In this document: piece after piece, positions 29,574 to 41,400 of the stretch
Numbering within the stretch: the first letter of the stretch is position 1
Layout: each line of letters starts with the position of its first letter
DNA from: Hippopus hippopus
Lineage: Eukaryota; Mollusca; Bivalvia; Cardiida; Cardiidae
Direction: 5' to 3'
DNA length: 64,000 nt
NCBI GenBank assembly: GCA_946811185.2
Contig: OX328096.1
Span: 20,711,881-20,775,880, forward strand
Position numbers and translations under genes: made by a program
Notes under the pieces: model-generated
The model's input: only the letters and a program-made list of their open reading frames with translations
Told to the model about the DNA's origin: nothing
Databases searched by the model: none

Positions 29574-30487
29574 CATTTTGGTCAGGCCCAAAGTTTGTCG
29601 TTTAATAAAGAGTAAACCATTTACCTGACAAAACTTTTAGACTTGTCTTTATTGCAAGCATTTGCAGATGACAAATTAAGTATGTGTCTTAAGTATGTAC
29701 ATGCTGGGATTTGTGTATGAAAGGGTAGGAAACATTGCTGGTAAAAAGCATTGTCTTTTTCTCCCAGAGTTTTCTTCCTTTGGGTCATTAAAACAGAATT
29801 GTTCAGTAGAGGGCTATTTGTACTCTATATCATTTCTGGCAAGCCTATTCTTTTTTTTTTTTTAACTTACTTAAAACTAAAACAAATTACACAGTCCATT
29901 TCATTGTAGCAAGCTGAAAAGGTCCATGATGAAAGAATTATCTCTATTTGCAACTCTGTATTCAGGAATCCACATAATTGTATAAATCAAAATTTTCATG
30001 CAGTAAAAACACCTGTGATAAACTCTCGAGGAAAAGGGGGTAAGGGATCAATACGCTACCTCATGCTAATCTGTTTCATTCCTGTAAACAATTTGATCAG
30101 GTGTTTTAAGTTGGTATGCCAGAAATATGTCAACCCCTAGAGCATAAAGCACAACGTCTGTTTCTTTTTTGGACAGTGGATGTCAGAATCAGACTTTGTA
30201 GAGCATGCTGTCTGATCATAAGACCAGATTGAAAGAGTGACGTATCTTTTTCTGTTTTATCATATTGCGTAGTAGACATCGTATACAATATACATTCATG
30301 TACTGTGACGAGAGTAACGATAAAATGAAAGGCTTGAAGTCTCTGCCCCAACCATACATGTTGGCCACTATGCATTTGTAAATTAATCCTTAAAGCGGCA
30401 TATAAACCTAATGGTCATTTCTGTGTAGAATAAGACCAAGATAACAGCAATTTCATTGTCACTTTTCGTCTGTAGTGTCTCAGCAAA

Positions 30488-30556
30488 GCGGACAGTGTAG
30501 ATCAAAGATCAGACTGCATGTTTCGTGCAGTCTGATCTTGATCTACTCTGGTCCCA
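30488..30556. repeat. Family Q palindrome, well preserved
   Basis: GACAGTGTAGATCAAAGATC, AGACTGCATG, then CAGTCTGATCTTGATCTACT. Confidence 0.82.
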
Positions 30557-31033
30557 AAGGCAACTATAGTAGTGACAGGCGCTTTAAGCCTTAAGGCATT
30601 TTTAGATAGGAGTACAGTGACTGGTTTGATCTATGACAACCTGAACAAATATTATTGGCAATTTGTACATTACTGTTGAGATGAAACATCCCTTTTTTGT
30701 GCCAACATTTACAGTTCATTTCAATCTGTCAATTTTGTCCTTTTATAGGTCATATTTCTATACAATGGAAAAAAAAATTATAACATCACTCGTGTTTAGA
30801 AGCACTGCTTTTGCTTTATATGGGATTCACATGTAATGTTCAGTTATGGAGAACAAATGTAAATGCAAAAATTATTTTCTTTAAAGTGTTGGGGTTATGT
30901 AGTATAGAAAAAACCCAAAGGTGCAAGTCTAAATTATAGAGGCATGTTAGCAAAAGGGTTGCTGGTTCAATCCCAAGTGTGGCAATATGCCTAGTTTTCA
31001 CAACTCAAACTCAAGGAATAAATGATTGTTCTA

Positions 31034-31740
31034 GTTTCATTTTAAGCTCTCCTGAGCATGAAGTGCTCAAGGTGAACTTTGGTGATTGTGCTTTGTCTGA
31101 TGTCCACCGTGCGGTCATCAATATTCACCTTGTGTGCATTCTAGAGGCCACATTTATAGTCTGATACTCATGAAACTTGGTCAGAATGTTTGTCTTGATA
31201 AAATCTTGGACAAGTACAAAATTGGGTCATGTTGAATCAAAAAGTAGGTCACTGGGCCAAACCTTAGAAAAAACTTGGGTGCACAATGTCAGGTTGATAT
31301 CTTGGACAAGTTTGAAATTAGGTCATGCCTAGGTCAAAAAGTACCTCACTAGGCCAAATCTTTGGAAAACCTTGTGGGCACTCTAGAGGGCACATTTTTA
31401 GTGTGATACTTATGAAACTAGGTCAGAGTGTTTGTCATGATGATATCTTAGACAAGTTTGAAATTGGGTTAAGTTTGGTCGAAAAGTGGGTCACTTGGGA
31501 AAATCTTAGAAAAACCTTGTGTGCACTGTAGAGGCCACATTTTCAGCCTGATAATCATGAAACTTGGTCAGAATGTTTGTCTTGATATTTTGGATAAGTT
31601 CCAAATTGGGTCATGTAGGGCCAAAGGTAGGTCACTTACACTTGTGTGTTTTTCATCACTAAAAATAGGACTCTTCAGCTTTATCAACCGTAGATGACTT
31701 CACTCAGGTGAGCACTTTAGGGCCAATGGCCCTTTTGTTT
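31034..31740 (+). repeat. Tandem GGTCACT/GAAACTTGGTCAGAA block
   Basis: Starts GCTCTCCTGAGCATGAAGTG, contains four or more diverged units of about 145 bp (CATGAAACTTGGTCAGAATG, AAGTAGGTCACTGGGCCAAA), and ends CAGGTGAGCACTTTAGGGCC then AATGGCCCTTTTGTTT. Ends with TGAGC/GCTC-type symmetry. The open frames through it are not genes. Confidence 0.8.
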
Positions 31741-31831
31741 GTAGATTCGTCCTGTGTTTTAAAAAGACACAAAACAAGTATGACAATTGAACAGTTTTGA
31801 CATTTTACAACCCTACTTTGAAACTTTAAAA

Positions 31832-32060
31832 TCTAAACTCTTGACCACACAACAAATATGTCGACTTGCTGAAATAGAAAGCATTTGCAGATGACAATTT
31901 AAACATGTCTCAAACAATTAATTTGTTGTTGATAGGGTACAAAACATTGTTGGCAAAGGAGAAAATGCTGGTATCCAGCATTTTCTCCTTTTCCCAAAAT
32001 ATTTTAAAAAGGCATCTACCTCAGGGCCGTTAAAACTTTTCAGTGTGTGGTAAAGTGTTA
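31832..32060 (-). mobile_element. M1 MITE
   Basis: AACTCTTGACCACACAACAA to GTGTGGTAAAGTGTTA. Confidence 0.82.
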
Positions 32061-32276
32061 CGGAAAAAGGAGAAAATTCCTGTAACAACCAATTTATTGC
32101 TTTTTTCCCCACTTTTTTCTTACTACTGAAAAGTAATTTTTTCTTTACCGTAACAAAATGATTGTTTTTATGTGTGTGATATTTGTGATTATTTCTGGCA
32201 AGTCCACAGGTAGCCTGTAATATTGTCCTCTGTTATCATTGGTAATGGATTTGTACTAACTGAATAAAAACTTAAT

Positions 32277-32517
32277 GAGCCATGCTCTGTGAAAAGAGGG
32301 CTTAATGCATCTGCAAAAAGTATCAACTCATGTCAGATTGTGGAAGCTGACCCGAGTTGAAACTTTTTGCTATTGGTCAATTTCCTGCATATGCAAGGAC
32401 CATTCTATCTCTGGATTCAGCCAAATGTCGGACAAAATAGATTATATATGTGATGACTTGCTTGGTATAGCACATCACGGAGATGCATGAAGGCCCCTTT
32501 TGCCAGAGCAGGGCTCA
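32277..32517 (+). mobile_element. M2 MITE
   Basis: GAGCCATGCTCTGTGAAAAG to CCTTTTGCCAGAGCAGGGCTC. Confidence 0.87.
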
Positions 32518-34079
32518 GTTTAATGCATTTTTTTATTGTTTGCAGTTAATATTATGATTGTACTTATTTTTGATGTCATTCCATTTTGAAATAAAGTTAA
32601 TACATTTTCAGTTACATCAGTCTTGTTTATTATCTAAATAGGAAAAAATTTAACTATAATTTCCATTTCACTCCTCAATTTTGTTTCCATTGTATGTTTG
32701 AGTGAAAAGCTCTTAAAGGAATGTTTTTTGCATTTTCAAGCAGGTGACCTTTACAAACATGAGGCAAAATGAAAAACTTGTTCTTTACAAATATTTTTTT
32801 CTTTTACATGTACCACATTGTCTTCACTTGTATTCCTGATCTGCAAAATTTTTGACTAGACCAAGTTACAAGTATTTGCTTACTTTAACCCTATACTACA
32901 AAATCTCAAGTTTTAACAACCCTGTGGAAGAATGCTTTTGAAAACATTTTAGGAAAAGGAGAAATGCACATCACCAGCATTTTTTCCTTTTCCCAAAATG
33001 TGACGCATTCCAAAGTTTGAGCATCATCTGTTGTCTGAAAGTATTTTCAATATGGGCAAGTCTAAAATGTAGTCGTCTGTTAAATATATAGTCCAAGAGA
33101 TGATTTCTGTACCCAAAATGCTCGTACATACTGTGGATAAGGGAGAAAATGCTGGTTCCCAACATTTTTTTTTCCTTCTCAATGTTGTGAAAACCGTCAT
33201 TATTCAGAGAACATTTTGACAGTGTTTGATGGACTGAAGATACGGCCTCATAAGTACACACAATGATTTCTTAACGATGCATCCCACTGCGCATGTATTT
33301 TTGCCATGGATAGTGAATCAAAAGTGCACCTATGTTTTTTTTTTCACAAATATGATAATACTGCACTGAAACAAGTAGCACTTTCTTTAGGTAGTATTAG
33401 TAAAAAGAAAAAAAAATAGATCTTTTAATTGTCACCGTCAAGAAATTAAAATACAGTTGACACTGTGTTACACACCAATCAAGCAAACAAAAGCGGGAAA
33501 TTAAAGCTGTGTAAGTATAGCTGTTTCCTCATTGAAAATTGTTGTGGAAAAAGGAGAAATCACTCCTATTGAGCAATTTTTCCCTTTCCCACTGCGTCTG
33601 CTGAGCTTTTATTTTTTTCCTTGAAAGAATTAACTTCCACTGTGACCTTCATCCCCGTTTTCTGACAAAATAAGCATGGATAGGTGCCATTTTTATTTTT
33701 TCTCATTTTTAAGAAAAATAAATACTATGAGAGTGGAAATTTTTCAGAAAAATCTGTCCGTTAGAAAAAGTATGTATTTATTAAAAATTAACCCTTAATT
33801 TGGTCAAATTATCTCCCTTTTTAACTCAATGGTATAAATATATACTAAGCATATTTGTACATTTACCATGCTCAAACCCAGGCTTTTATATGTTCTTTGT
33901 GCAAAACTAAATGAATTTTCATTAAAATGATGTGTATTTGTACATTTTCCCGGCAATTTCCCTGTTTAACTAACTATAAAGCATGTTAAATATAAGCTGA
34001 ATTTTGGACCTTTACATACCAAAGGCAAATTTCTCGGAAAGGGGCATGGTGATCCATATCTTTTTTTACTGTTATCTTC

Positions 34080-34790
34080 CAGAGACATGATGAGCTTTGT
34101 ATGTGCAAAGTTTTAAAAAAGTCTGTCTGTTAGAAAAATTTGTGATATACGTTGTGAAGATCTGACCTTGTCGCCCACGTTTTGACCAAAGGTAAACCAA
34201 TTTGAATTTGGATGAAGTTATTAAAATATGGTCCAGTCCAATAGCCAGACCGAGATAAATAAACGTTCGACTGAAGATATGGCCTGAAGACTGCACACAA
34301 GCTTTTCCTATGATTTGACCAAGAGACCCCAATTTTTTTATGCAGGATGACCCATTTTTAAACTTTGTTGATACATTAACAACAACAAACGTTCTCATCC
34401 AGTTTTATGAGCAACAGACTGGAAATGTGGCCTGTATACTGCACATAATACTTTTCTAATATTTGGCCAAGAGCCCTTTTTTGACCCAGGTACCCAATAT
34501 TGAACTTAATTGAGGCAAACATTCTGACCAAGTTTCATGGGTATTGGTCAGAAATTGTGGCCACTGGAGTGCAAACAATGTTTTCTAAATTTGATTCTGT
34601 GATCTACCTTTGACTGAAGGTGAGCCATTTTCAGATTTGTCAGAGATTTCATCAAGACAAAAGTTCTGATTAAGTTATCGCAAGTACTGGATTGCAAATG
34701 TTGCCCCAAGATTGTACACAAGGTGTAAGTTGATGATGTACAGCGGACACAGCACAAGCACCTGGGCTCATCTTGGAACACTTTGTGTTC
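34080..34790 (-). repeat. Tandem GGTCACT block, reverse and diverged
   Basis: On the minus strand it repeats the themes CATGAAACTTGGTCAGAATG (34521 region) and GACCTGA/GGTCAAA. Older than the block at 31034. Confidence 0.7.
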
Positions 34791-35074
34791 AGGTAATTAA
34801 AACAAAAAAGCCAAAATCTTTGGTTTCACCTCAGAACTTTATCGATCATTCTGATCTTTTAATCTCCATTTTCCTTAATGTAAAATATAACTGTATCCTT
34901 GAACAGTTTCAACGTGAAAAAAGTTTCTGTACACATTACCATCTGCAAATGACTACTATTGGCATATAATTATCCCACAATGTTTTCCATCCTTTCAAAG
35001 ACGTATTTCTTGTTTCTAGAAATAAGTAAATGTTGTTTTATGCTGCATCGACAACTTGCTTCATTAAGCACATA

Positions 35075-35301
35075 TTAACCCATTACCACACAATCAAAAG
35101 TTTTAATTACCCTGTGGAAAGAAGGCTTTTGAAAACATTGTGAGAATAGGAGAAAATGCTGGTAACCAGCACTTTCTCCTTTTCCTACAATATTTTTTAC
35201 CCTTTCCTGGAAAAATCTCAACATTCGATTCTCATCTAATTTGTCATCTGCAAATGCCTTGTATTTGAACAAGTTTAAAATTTTATCATTTAAAGAGTTA
35301 T
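35075..35301 (+). mobile_element. M1 MITE in LARP7 3' flank
   Basis: TTAACCCATTACCACACAAT to TCATTTAAAGAGTTAT, 100 bp beyond the LARP7 stop. Confidence 0.85.
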
Positions 35302-35400
35302 AACATGATAAAGTTTGAAAAATATTTCATCTTGCATATGCAAATACTTTCAATTTGGACAAGTCCAAAATTTTGTCTTGTGGTAAAAAGTTGAGGCAAA

Positions 35401-35472
35401 TTAGTCATCTTCAAAAATGATGTGTTTTTTCTCTGCAGTGTCTAAACTTGCTTTCTGTGCTTTGTCCATCAA
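35401..35472 (-). CDS. LARP7: LARP7 terminal exon
   Basis: Acceptor tctttacag, then LMDKAQKASLDTAEKKHIIF and EDD, stop TAA at 35403-35401. It parallels the conserved LARP7 C-terminus (K..KI..A...S.HIRF..YD). Confidence 0.92.
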   Translation of the reverse strand: MMDKAQKASLDTAEKKHIIFEDD

Positions 35473-38400
35473 CTGTAAAGAAAGGACATGAATCAATGAG
35501 TAATTAAAATACACATGTTTAAACAAAACTTACACTTAAATCTTAACAAATCAACAAAATTTTGGACTCAACCAAATTCAGAGCACATGCAGACAACAAA
35601 ATAAATGTTGCTCAAATGATGATTTCTGTCTTTGATAGGGCAGAAAACATTGAGAGAAAAGGAGAAAATGCTGATTACCAACCAGCATTATCTCCTTTTC
35701 CAACAATGTTTTCAAAGGCTTTATTTCTCAGGGTTGTAAATAGTCTGGTTTGTTTGGTAAAGAGTGAAAGCACCTTTACAATGTAAAGAATTCAAAGAAT
35801 TCACCCAGTGTAAAGAGAAAGTTTGGCATTTGCTGGCACACGCTTAAGTTTATTAGCCCATAGTTCTACATTTGCATATGCTGACGCACATTTGTGTATC
35901 ATGTTGTTCACTTGATATGTGGGAAAAATTATGATCACGCAAAAGTTTTTTAGGTATATGCCTACAAACAAGCCTTACATAGCTAGTCTGTTTGATTGAT
36001 GCGAATGGAACAGTTAGTTTGTCCACAGTAAGATCAGGGTTCAATACCTCTACTATGTCATTCATCCAAGCAAATTCTTTAGTGAATTTTTCACATATAA
36101 TTAACAAATTACCAGCATTCATATAGTGTACAAACTAATTCAAAGCAAACTCAACAGAATGAAATCATCAATTCTCTCTTTTTTTTTTGTTTCCAAAGTC
36201 AAAATTACACCATCAAAAAACTTGTGAAAATATAATAAGTGCTCACTTTCTGATGACCTCTTTTTTTGGAACGACCTTTCATATTTAACTTTGTCTCTCT
36301 ATCCAAAGCTAGCTTATCCCAATACTGTTTTTCTTCTTCACCTGTTAAAGGAATCAAAATGAGCTTAACCCTTTATCAAATAACCCTAAGGAATTTGTAC
36401 ACATCATGGGAAAAAGAGAAAGAGCTTTTCGAGATTTTTTTTACCCTTTGAAAGGAAAAAAAAACCTACATATGAGCTTCACTTGATTTGTTGTCTGCAA
36501 ATATTTGAATATGGATAATTAAAAACTTTTGTTGTCTGTAAAACAATGAAAATTCTTTCTTAAAACCATTTAACCCTCTACCACACAATCTGAGTTTTAG
36601 CAACCTGTATGAAGAAAACTTTTGTAAAACATTATGGAAAAAGGAGAAATGCTGGTAACCAGCACTTTCTCCTTTTTTCGCAATGTTTTCTACCCATCCG
36701 AAGACAAATTTCAGTTTTTGGTTCACAATTTTCTTTTGTTGTCTGCAAAAGCTATCAATTCTGATAAGCCTAAAATTTAGTCGTTTGGTAAGAGGCCATT
36801 ACCAGTTTTTGTACAAATGTGACTTTTTTGAAACCCTGAGGTTGACAGCTTTATGAAACAATGTGGGGAAAGGAGTAATTATTTGTGAAAAGCATTGCTC
36901 CATTTCCTATTTTGTTTCACTTTCATTTCTTATGCTAGTATTCTTTTCTTGACTTGTTTTTCATCTTTATGATACATGTACAGCACATAGCAATTCATGG
37001 TAGGTCTGAAAATAGCTTGTACGGAAAAGCAACACAAGTTATGCCATTCTAAGTAAAGCCGGCAAAATTTATTTCCATTTTGTCGTCCTGAGAAGAAGGA
37101 TTTTGAACACATTGCATAAAAAAAAAAAAAAGAAAAAACAGCAGTTTTCTTTCCTATTATTTCTATCCTTTCCAGGACAAATCTCATCACTTGAGCCACA
37201 TTCAGTGTGTAGCATGTAAATGCTGTCAATACAGACATGCGAGATACCCGATTTGACCCAAATGTAAAAGACTAACCTGACAGCAGGGTCAAAGTCACAC
37301 TATCAATTGTAGTGTTCACGAGTTTGGTCGCAGATTCAGCATCATCACATCGAATAAAACCATCACAAAACCCATCATGGATATCTAGGTAGGCAATCTG
37401 AATGTCTTCTTTGAATGATTCCTTCAAAAAATAACTAGAACTTGTTTTTCTACAAAAAAACAGATGTCTCCCCCCTTTTTGGTGTCAGAAGGATTGATAT
37501 GTCACCAAGGCAATTTCTAACTGAAATAATGGTCATTTTTCTCTAACAGTTTTCGAGTTATAGAGCAGATACGAAATTGTACGTAAAATGAGTAAGGAAA
37601 ATAATCAAAGGGAAATAACTCGGAAAATATACAAGCCAGAGTTATGGCTCTTGTGCATGACACTTTGTCTCATGGTGCTTTACAAATGTGTGAAGTTTTA
37701 TCAAAATATCTTCAAAGGTTTTCGAGTTATAGAGCGGACAAATTTTGTGAAGGAAAATAATCAAAGGGAAATAACTCGGAAAATATACAAGCCAGAGTTA
37801 TGGTTCTTGTGCAAGACACTTCGTCTCATGGTGCTTTACAAATGTGTGAAGTTTTATCAAAATATCTTAAAAGGTTTTCGAGTTACAGAGCGGACAAATT
37901 TTGTGAAGGAAAATAATCAAAGGGAAATAACTTGGAAAATATACAAGCCAGAGTTAGGGTTCTTGTGCATGACACTTCGTCTCATGGTACTTTACAAATG
38001 TGTGAAGTTTTATCAAAATATCTTAAAAAATTTTCGAGTTACAGAGCGGACACAATTTGTGAAGGAAAATAAAGGGAAATAAGTCAGAAAATATACAAGC
38101 CAGAGTTATGGTTCTTGTGCATGACACTTCCTCTTATGGTGCTTTACAAATGTGTGAAGTTTTATCAAAATATCTGTAAAGGTTTTTGAGTTATAGAGCA
38201 GACACGATTTGTGACAGACAGACTGACAGACAGAAGGACATACGTTCTAACATTTCGGGTTTATGTGGCTTTTCCTCTGATCTTTATGTGGAATTTTTCC
38301 ACATAAAACGGCCTAGTTTATGTGGTTTTGTTCTGTATTTCATATAAATTTTGGACGGATTGAAGCTCATAAAAACCAGGACATTGGCTCAGACAGACGG

Positions 38401-41400
38401 ACGCACAGGGAAAAATAATATGTCTCCCGACCCTGAAGGGGGGGGGCGGGAAAGATATAATTGGCAGCAATAAACATTATTTTCTAGTTCCATATGAGGG
38501 CATATACTTTATAACTAATTAAATTAAAAGAAAATACCAATTTCTATACCACACAATCTTGAGTTTTAACGACCTTGAGGATGAACACTTGAAAACATAA
38601 GGCAACCAGCAGTTTCTTCTTTCCCTGCAATGCTTTCTATCCTTCCAAAGGCAAATTTCAGTTTTTGACTTGTGTTTAATATGTTGTCTGAAAATGCTCC
38701 CAATTTGGATCAGTCTAAATTTATGTTGTTCAATAAAGAGCTGAACACTTGACTTATAATCCTCTTGGCTCTTCATCACATAATCCCAACTATTATCACT
38801 ACTTAAGGAAAAAGGCTTTTTCTCTTTTTTTTTTTTTTTTTGTCTTTTTTCGATAGTTAGCAACAAGCCCATGTCTGACGTAAACATCTCTGACAATAAT
38901 TGAGATAATAGAAAATGTTAAACTTTGTGCACCAGGACGCTTTTTGTATGTGTTGGAGTTTAATGCCGTTTTGACAGCTTAGGTCATATCAGGCAGTCAG
39001 TTCATCTACGCATGTGTGTCCTGGCTTTCTCACATCAGTACTGACACAACTTTCTTTCCAAGCTACTGATCATTTTTCTTCTATGCATCAGAAGCGAGAG
39101 GTGAAAATCGCTGGAAAGAAAATTTGCCTCAACCGCCTATTAAACTCGCAACCACTAGGTCACGAGTCAGATAAGCTAACCACTAAGCTATCTGGCCAGG
39201 CTGCACCAGGACAATAAAGTATAAGACAATAGGCATCTGGTCTAACTAGAGCTATCACTAAACTTGATCAATACCCCCCACCAGCTCCTTGCCACAAAAC
39301 AGGTCTTTGTCACAGAAAGCAGAATGGTTTAGTACGAAAGTAAGAGTTGAAAAAATTTCAAGGGGAGATAACAAATTGCACCGGGGTCATGAAAATTGCA
39401 CATGCACAACTTCATATATATAAGAACACTGTGTGCAAATTTGAGTTCAGTACCTGAAAAACTGTCAGAGTATTTTGCCGGACAAATTTGTGTCTACGGA
39501 CAGACGGACGGACTGACGGACAGACAGCCATGGCGATTCCAGTATACCCCCATCCACTTCGTTGTGGGGGGTATAAAAACTGACAAAAATTATCTCACCT
39601 TAAGTGTTTTTCTTGTAATGGCCTCTTCAGACTGAATTTTCACAATGACATTAGGTATAAACTGAATGTCTTTTCTCTGCTTTTTGTCATGTTTATCTGC
39701 ATAAAAAATAAAAAAAAAAAAGATATTTCATGCAGTTAATATTTTGAAATCTAGAAGAATCTAGAACTATTCTTGAAATAACTGCAATGTTCAACTGTGC
39801 TAAGTTTGATTTTGCAAAACAATAAATAGAGTCTACTTCATCAGCTTGTGGTTAATATGGGGAAATATTTGCCGAAAAAGGGAAAGGTATGCGAAAATAA
39901 CGAGTGCCATAAGGCACGAGTTATTTTCGTGGACCTTTCCCTTTGGAGGCAAATATTTCCCCATATTAACCACAAGCTGATGAAATAAATTACATATTAT
40001 ATTTCCTCTGATTATTTTGTCAACAAATGCCACTTTTAAAACTTAAAAACTTAAAATACTTAAAAAAGTAGTTCAAGATTTTCGGCAGGAGGAAAATATT
40101 CACTATGACGGGGAAATAATTCCCCCCAGCTTAAATTACGACATTTCTTTACCCATAACATTTCTAAAAATAGACACATGAAATATAATATATACTTTTC
40201 AAATACTTATTGGCTACAGAATTTTATCCAATTCACACTAGAAGCATTTTAAAATTAACAAGTTAAATGTAACTAAATAATAGACTTTTCCTGTGTAGAA
40301 AGTGTAGAAACCATTGTGAGCCAGTAACCAGCATTTTATCCCTTTCCCACAATGTTTTCAAAAGCTCTCTCCTTTAAGGTTGTTAAAACATGTGATAGTC
40401 TGGAATAATGTTTCTTGGCTATGATACTTCAAAAAGAATACCTTTCTTTTCTCCACTTCTCTTTTCATTTAATGTTTGTTTTAGGAGTTTCATGTTAGTC
40501 TTCTGTAACTCCAGATATTCTTCTCGCAGTTTTAACCATTCTGTCCTGTAGGACACAAAGACATAGGGAATAATTGAAATATTATTACAGTCTGCATTTC
40601 TGTGTGGTTGTATCCGATTGAAATGCACATGTAAAGAGATACATATTGGAATAGGACCCAAGATCAAATCCCATGCAACCCTCTTTCCGCATGCAAGAAG
40701 AACTGATCAGACCACACAGGTATGCAGACCATTGTAAAGTTCCTTCAGTTATTTATCTTATCTTTATAACTGTAAAAACATCACAAAATAAATAGCAAAA
40801 GGAAAGGAAAATAAGAGAGTTGATCTTTTCAGGATTTGACCAAAAGACCCAAATAAGAATACATGAAAATAGTCCATGAACACAATAATCTCCGACACAG
40901 AGTACATTAGTGATACAGAAAAACGTATTAAGAGTACATGCATATTTTCTGGTCTGCTGTTTTAAGTATTTTAGATGTAGTCTGTACTTCAGTCAGACTA
41001 TTAATAGATATATCACAAAAGTTCGTATAAAAATTGAGACCACCTATGGGAAGTAAGGAAAGTGGTCTGTTACAACAGGTAGTCTTTCAAAGCAAGCTGA
41101 AGGAAATTAGCCTTTAACCAAATAATCCAGTGTTTTAAAGATCACGAAGAAGCCAGCTTTTGAAAACACTTTAAAACAATAAGAATACTGTAAACCAGTA
41201 TTTTCTCACTTTCCCTTAATATTGTCTACTCTTTCACAACAAAACTCTATTTTAGTCACATTTGTCATTTGCAATTGCTGGTAACCAGCATTTTCTCCTT
41301 ATCCCATTATGTTTTCAAAAGGCTTTTTCCTCATGGTCGTTACAACCGAAGAGTGTTTAGTAAAGTATTCAGGCATATTTAATTTGTCATCTGTAAGTTC

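Larger units (their letters stand above)
24953..35400. other. Intergenic region between convergent FREM2 and LARP7, including both 3' UTRs
   Basis: No coding gene is supported here. It holds M2 MITEs (24991, 27377, 32277), many M1 copies and fragments, a foldback element (28811), a SINE in an M1 copy (29383), and a GGTCA-rich tandem block (31034-31740) with a diverged reverse copy (34080-34790). The FREM2 polyadenylation site is not obvious. AATAAA-type signals occur near 27733, 28148 and 32588, and the last is followed by a less repetitive stretch, but I cannot choose between them. 33290-34070 is AT-rich with nothing recognisable. Confidence 0.6.

Noticed and set aside
31325..31531. A frame in the GGTCACT tandem block.
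   Set aside because: Similar frames occur in each unit of this repeat; it is not a gene.
37588..38082. A 164-codon open frame with repeating peptide KENNQREITRKIYKPEL.
   Set aside because: It is the 156-bp tandem repeat read in frame; the period is divisible by 3 and the unit has no coding signature.
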